Shown here: positions 4,834-6,521 of the stretch, piece by piece
Position numbering within the stretch: position 1 is the first letter of the stretch
Layout of the letters: each line of letters starts with the position of its first letter
From: JBDRMN01 sp043812055
GTDB taxonomy: Bacteria; Patescibacteriota; Gracilibacteria; JAHISY01
Direction of reading: 5' to 3'
DNA: 6,521 nt
Assembly: GCA_043812055.1 (NCBI GenBank)
Contig: JBDRMN010000021.1
Span: forward strand, 1 to 6,521
Notes under the pieces: generated by a model
What the model saw: the letters and a program-made list of their open reading frames with translations, nothing else
What the model was told of the DNA's origin: nothing
Database searches by the model: none
Translations under genes and position numbers: made by a program

Positions 4834-5298
4834 TCATTTCTTCTGATCGCTCTTCTTCTTATTCCCAGTTCCACAGTACGCACAAACCTTCCAAGACTTG
4901 CCAACTAGTTTCCTGCACTTCTTGCAGGGTTCTCGGGCTTCTATCCCACAACGCGGACAAAACTGAAATTCCAATGGCAGATGCTGATCGCATTTCGGGC
5001 AACTTTCTTCGCTTCCGGTCAAGGCCTTGTGTTCCAGGTTTTCCTGGTATTTTTCGAGCAAAGTTTTTTGCGGACGAATAATGAGATAAATCAGCAAACC
5101 AAAAATATTTAAGGCAATCACCAAGATGATCGATAGAACCTGGTAAATCAGGCTCTTGCTGCGCCCAACCACGTCTCGTGCCACCCAAATCACCATGGCT
5201 ACCCAGAGGATGAAGCAGTAAACGAAAACTCCCCGGAGACTTAGACCCAGCCAGTCTCCCGGTTCGAAGTTGATGAAGAAATCCAGTGCTTCAGACAT
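4834..5298 (-). CDS. Small membrane protein with two TM helices and a C-terminal double zinc ribbon
   Basis: The 154-residue product has two hydrophobic helices (about 21-41 and 50-74) joined by a short basic loop with RDVVGRSKS. The arrangement resembles the PLDc_N-type two-helix module. After a charged linker come two zinc-ribbon knuckle pairs: Cys100/103 with Cys114/117 and Cys125/128 with Cys139/142, each pair in the CxxC...CxxC(G) pattern of the DZR family. A Lys-rich tail ends the protein. With the basic loop between the helices and the ribbons on the C-terminal side, a cytosolic zinc domain anchored to the membrane is likely; its partner is unknown. The start at 5298 gives ATGTCTGA overlapping the lgt stop by 8 nt, typical of coupled genes. 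A GTG at 5328 would extend it by ten residues into a GC-rich hairpin region of lgt and is less likely. Confidence 0.83.
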   Translation of the reverse strand: MSEALDFFINFEPGDWLGLSLRGVFVYCFILWVAMVIWVARDVVGRSKSLIYQVLSIILVIALNIFGLLIYLIIRPQKTLLEKYQENLEHKALTGSEESCPKCDQHLPLEFQFCPRCGIEAREPCKKCRKLVGKSWKVCAYCGTGNKKKSDQKK

Positions 5299-6085
5299 TT
5301 TGGGCTTGGTTATTGATGTGAATTTCACTGCCGCGCGCTTCGCGCGCGGTGTGTTTCATCTTGATCACCAGGACCGCAGCTGCTGCAGCTAGGAGAATGG
5401 CAGCGTACTGACTTGCTCGCAACATACCAAAGGTTATCGCACTATCACCGCGAAGGAAATCAAGAAAAAAGTAGCCTAGAGAAACAGTCAGCAGGAGAAA
5501 AATACCGGCCTTACCGGTCTCGGTGGTGTGCTTGAGGATAAACATAGCAGTGATAAAAAGTCCGAGTGTTAGCAAAGCCGCGTAGATCTGAGTCGGGTGA
5601 ATCACTAGAGTCGTCAGCACAGCAGAATCGGGATTGGTGAAAGTGACACCCCAGGGTAGAACCGTCTGGGTACCGTAGGCACTCCCCGCCAAAAAAGTTC
5701 CGACGTGGTGGAGAATGAGGACCGGGAAGGCGGCGAGGACGGAAAGATCCAGCCAGGTGAAAAAATTCTCGTTGTAGTGGCGGCAGAGCCAGGCCAGGGT
5801 GAGCAGGAAAGCGATCACCCCTCCGTAAAAATCCAGTCCCCCGTTTTCACCCCAAAAAAACGGAAACTCCAGCAGAGAATAACTGTGGAGCAAAACTTCG
5901 GTCAGTCGTGCAAATACGAGCGTGATCAGCATCAGCCAAACAAAGTTGTCTGCCAAAAACTGAAGCAAGACCCGCTTGCGACGGGCTGCCAAAAAAAGCG
6001 CTGTGGCCCCTAGGAGAACACCCAGCGCCAGAGCTAGATTGTAAGCTGGAAAGTAAATCCCCGCGACTTCCAAAAATGGCCACAT
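5291..6085 (-). CDS. lgt: Lgt-like prolipoprotein diacylglyceryl transferase, divergent
   Basis: Lgt moves diacylglyceryl from phosphatidylglycerol to the lipobox Cys of preprolipoproteins at the cytoplasmic membrane. The 264-residue protein has about seven hydrophobic segments and the family landmarks: N-terminal PAYNLALALG (Tyr15 for E. coli Tyr26), GGLDFYGG (usual GGxSFHGG), HPTQIYAA (163-170) and a late FLDFLRGD. The central signature, RIGNFINGELWG in E. coli, reads HHVGTFLAGSAYG. By my alignment Arg143 is His127, Asn146 is Thr130, Glu151 is Ser135 and Arg239 is Tyr205. Only the second Gly (Gly138) and some flanking residues persist. Fold and family are therefore well supported, but normal catalysis is doubtful. 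It heads a two-gene operon with the zinc-ribbon membrane protein gene, overlapping it by 8 nt. A promoter with 17-bp spacing ends 9 nt before the ATG. Alternatives: a paralogue with a changed substrate, or a degenerate enzyme. Confidence 0.82.
   Translation of the reverse strand: MWPFLEVAGIYFPAYNLALALGVLLGATALFLAARRKRVLLQFLADNFVWLMLITLVFARLTEVLLHSYSLLEFPFFWGENGGLDFYGGVIAFLLTLAWLCRHYNENFFTWLDLSVLAAFPVLILHHVGTFLAGSAYGTQTVLPWGVTFTNPDSAVLTTLVIHPTQIYAALLTLGLFITAMFILKHTTETGKAGIFLLLTVSLGYFFLDFLRGDSAITFGMLRASQYAAILLAAAAAVLVIKMKHTAREARGSEIHINNQAQNV
5331..5349. repeat. GC-rich perfect hairpin near the 3' end of lgt
   Basis: Arms ccgcgcgc and gcgcgcgg flank a 3-base loop (ttc on +, gaa on the lgt strand). 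The lgt-strand centre is GCGAAGC, a known extra-stable mini-hairpin sequence. It lies about 33 nt upstream of the ATG of the overlapping downstream gene. It may slow the ribosome or influence coupling, or protect the mRNA; no T-run follows, so it is not a terminator. Confidence 0.7.
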
Positions 6086-6094
6086 CGAGACCCG

Positions 6095-6123
6095 ATTTTA
6101 GGGAAATAAGCCCTGCTCGGCAA
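6095..6123 (-). promoter_or_regulatory. Sigma70-type promoter of the lgt operon, probably leaderless
   Basis: On the minus strand TTGCCG (6123-6118), a 17-bp spacer and TAAAAT (6100-6095) precede the lgt ATG (6085) by 9 nt. The -10 hexamer and the spacing to ATG match those of the 3945 gene. No Shine-Dalgarno sequence is visible, in keeping with a leaderless mRNA. Confidence 0.55.
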
Positions 6124-6126
6124 GCC

Positions 6127-6150
6127 AGTTATTGGTTACTGGGTTATCTT
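6127..6150. repeat. 3 x 8-bp degenerate array upstream of lgt and the transposase
   Basis: The units agttattg, gttactgg and gttatctt lie end to end between the lgt promoter and the palindrome of the insertion element. The array is short, and chance cannot be excluded; it is listed because the same pattern fills the other spacers. Confidence 0.35.
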
Positions 6151-6160
6151 TAACGAAACA

Positions 6161-6208
6161 TTGGGGGATTAAAATGATGAGTGATACTTATCACTTAACC
6201 CCCCGCAA
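6161..6208. repeat. Imperfect palindrome over the start of the transposase gene
   Basis: A core agtgata-ct-tatcact (6180-6195) is nested in outer arms ttgggggattaa (6161-6172) and ttaaccccccgcaa (6195-6208). The left side carries about seven extra bases (6173-6179), which include the tandem ATG codons at 6174 and 6177. It could be the terminal region of the insertion sequence, an operator for its transposase, or an RNA hairpin hiding the start codon. The other end of the element lies outside the window. Confidence 0.55.
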
Positions 6209-6521
6209 AATGTATCACAAAATCTACCAAAAAACCTTGCGCAGACTAATCTAACATCCCGGAACTGCCCTCAGGCTAATTCGGCAGCTGACTGCTCGCA
6301 GAAGAAAAGCCTGTGTCGGTTGTGGTTGTGTTGGCTGTCTACAGATTCACCACACCGATTCACGCGGTATTTATACCTTCCGTTGCCGGGAATGCGGCAA
6401 AACCTTCTCAGAACTGATAGGTACTGTTTTCTACCGTAGCAAGATACCGTTATCCCTCTGGTTACGGGCGATTCTGGACTGGATCGTCTCCACTGGCTCA
6501 ATCTCAGCGGCAGAACTCTCC
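6174..6521 (+). pseudogene. IS1595/ISXO2-like transposase, 5' part, interrupted by an in-frame TAA
   Basis: From 6255 to the window end the frame codes a zinc ribbon and the start of a DDE transposase. The ribbon has knuckles CVGCGCVGC and CRECG, followed by KTFSELIGTVFYRSKIPLSLW, the pattern typical of IS1595-type proteins (GTVF.GSKIPL.KW). The catalytic core lies beyond the window. That open stretch has no ATG, GTG or TTG in frame. The only good starts (6174, 6177 and 6210) lie upstream in the same frame but are cut off by TAA at 6252-6254, giving a 26-codon peptide rich in basic residues. The simplest reading is one gene broken by a point mutation. Alternatives are a non-standard start such as CTG at 6288, stop read-through, or a sequencing error. 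The element sits just upstream of lgt, pointing away from it. Confidence 0.65.

Noticed and set aside
5299..5328. GTG start for the zinc-ribbon protein giving ten more residues
   Set aside because: It would lie deep in lgt next to the GC-rich hairpin; the ATG at 5298 gives a classic short overlap.
5331..5349. Terminator at the end of lgt
   Set aside because: No T-run follows the hairpin on either strand and it lies within the coding sequence, upstream of an overlapping gene.
6271..6501. Minus-strand 76-codon open frame
   Set aside because: It is antisense to the clear zinc-ribbon transposase frame and has no recognisable motif.

Overview
The window looks like a piece of a bacterial chromosome, most likely from a member of the Candidate Phyla Radiation (Patescibacteria). 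This is an inference. It rests on the style of the DDE integrase fragment, the proline-rich hypothetical protein, the divergent Lgt, the small two-helix zinc-ribbon protein, the lack of recognisable Shine-Dalgarno sequences, and the repeat-filled spacers. TGA is used as a stop codon (dxr, ispDF, lgt), so this is not a TGA-recoded lineage.

Layout. The left edge (1-456, +) is the 3' end of a DDE integrase/transposase gene with an odd Gly/Cys-rich tail. After a spacer built of 8-bp and 7-bp repeats, three minus-strand genes form an isoprenoid operon transcribed right to left: dxr (3726-2620), a fused ispDF (2623-1502) overlapping it by ATGA, and ispE (1425-634). Together they cover the four consecutive MEP-pathway steps from 1-deoxyxylulose 5-phosphate to methylerythritol cyclodiphosphate. 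dxs, ispG and ispH are not in the window. Divergent to dxr is a + strand gene (3945-4514) for a low-complexity/helical protein of unknown function. A 319-bp spacer (4515-4833) follows, made almost wholly of degenerate 7-10-bp tandem repeats plus one terminator-like hairpin. Then a second minus-strand operon runs from an Lgt-like membrane protein gene (6085-5291) into an overlapping gene for a two-helix, double-zinc-ribbon membrane protein (5298-4834). The right edge (6174-6521, +) is the start of an IS1595/ISXO2-like transposase gene broken by an in-frame TAA.

Three features stand out. First, the three operon heads (dxr, the + strand gene, lgt) each carry a TAAAAT/TAGAAT box 9-10 nt before the ATG, two of them with a TTG-type -35 box at exactly 17 bp. 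This predicts leaderless mRNAs. Second, nearly every spacer is built of short-unit (7-9 bp) tandem repeats, each with a different consensus, often starting at or next to a stop codon. One such 4 x 7-bp array lies inside the IspD-IspF linker and matches the array that abuts the ispE stop codon, suggesting the fusion arose from a spacer that became coding. Third, a perfect 30-bp palindrome lies inside the dxr coding sequence. IspDF and the Lgt-like protein also lack several residues that are normally conserved in their active sites.
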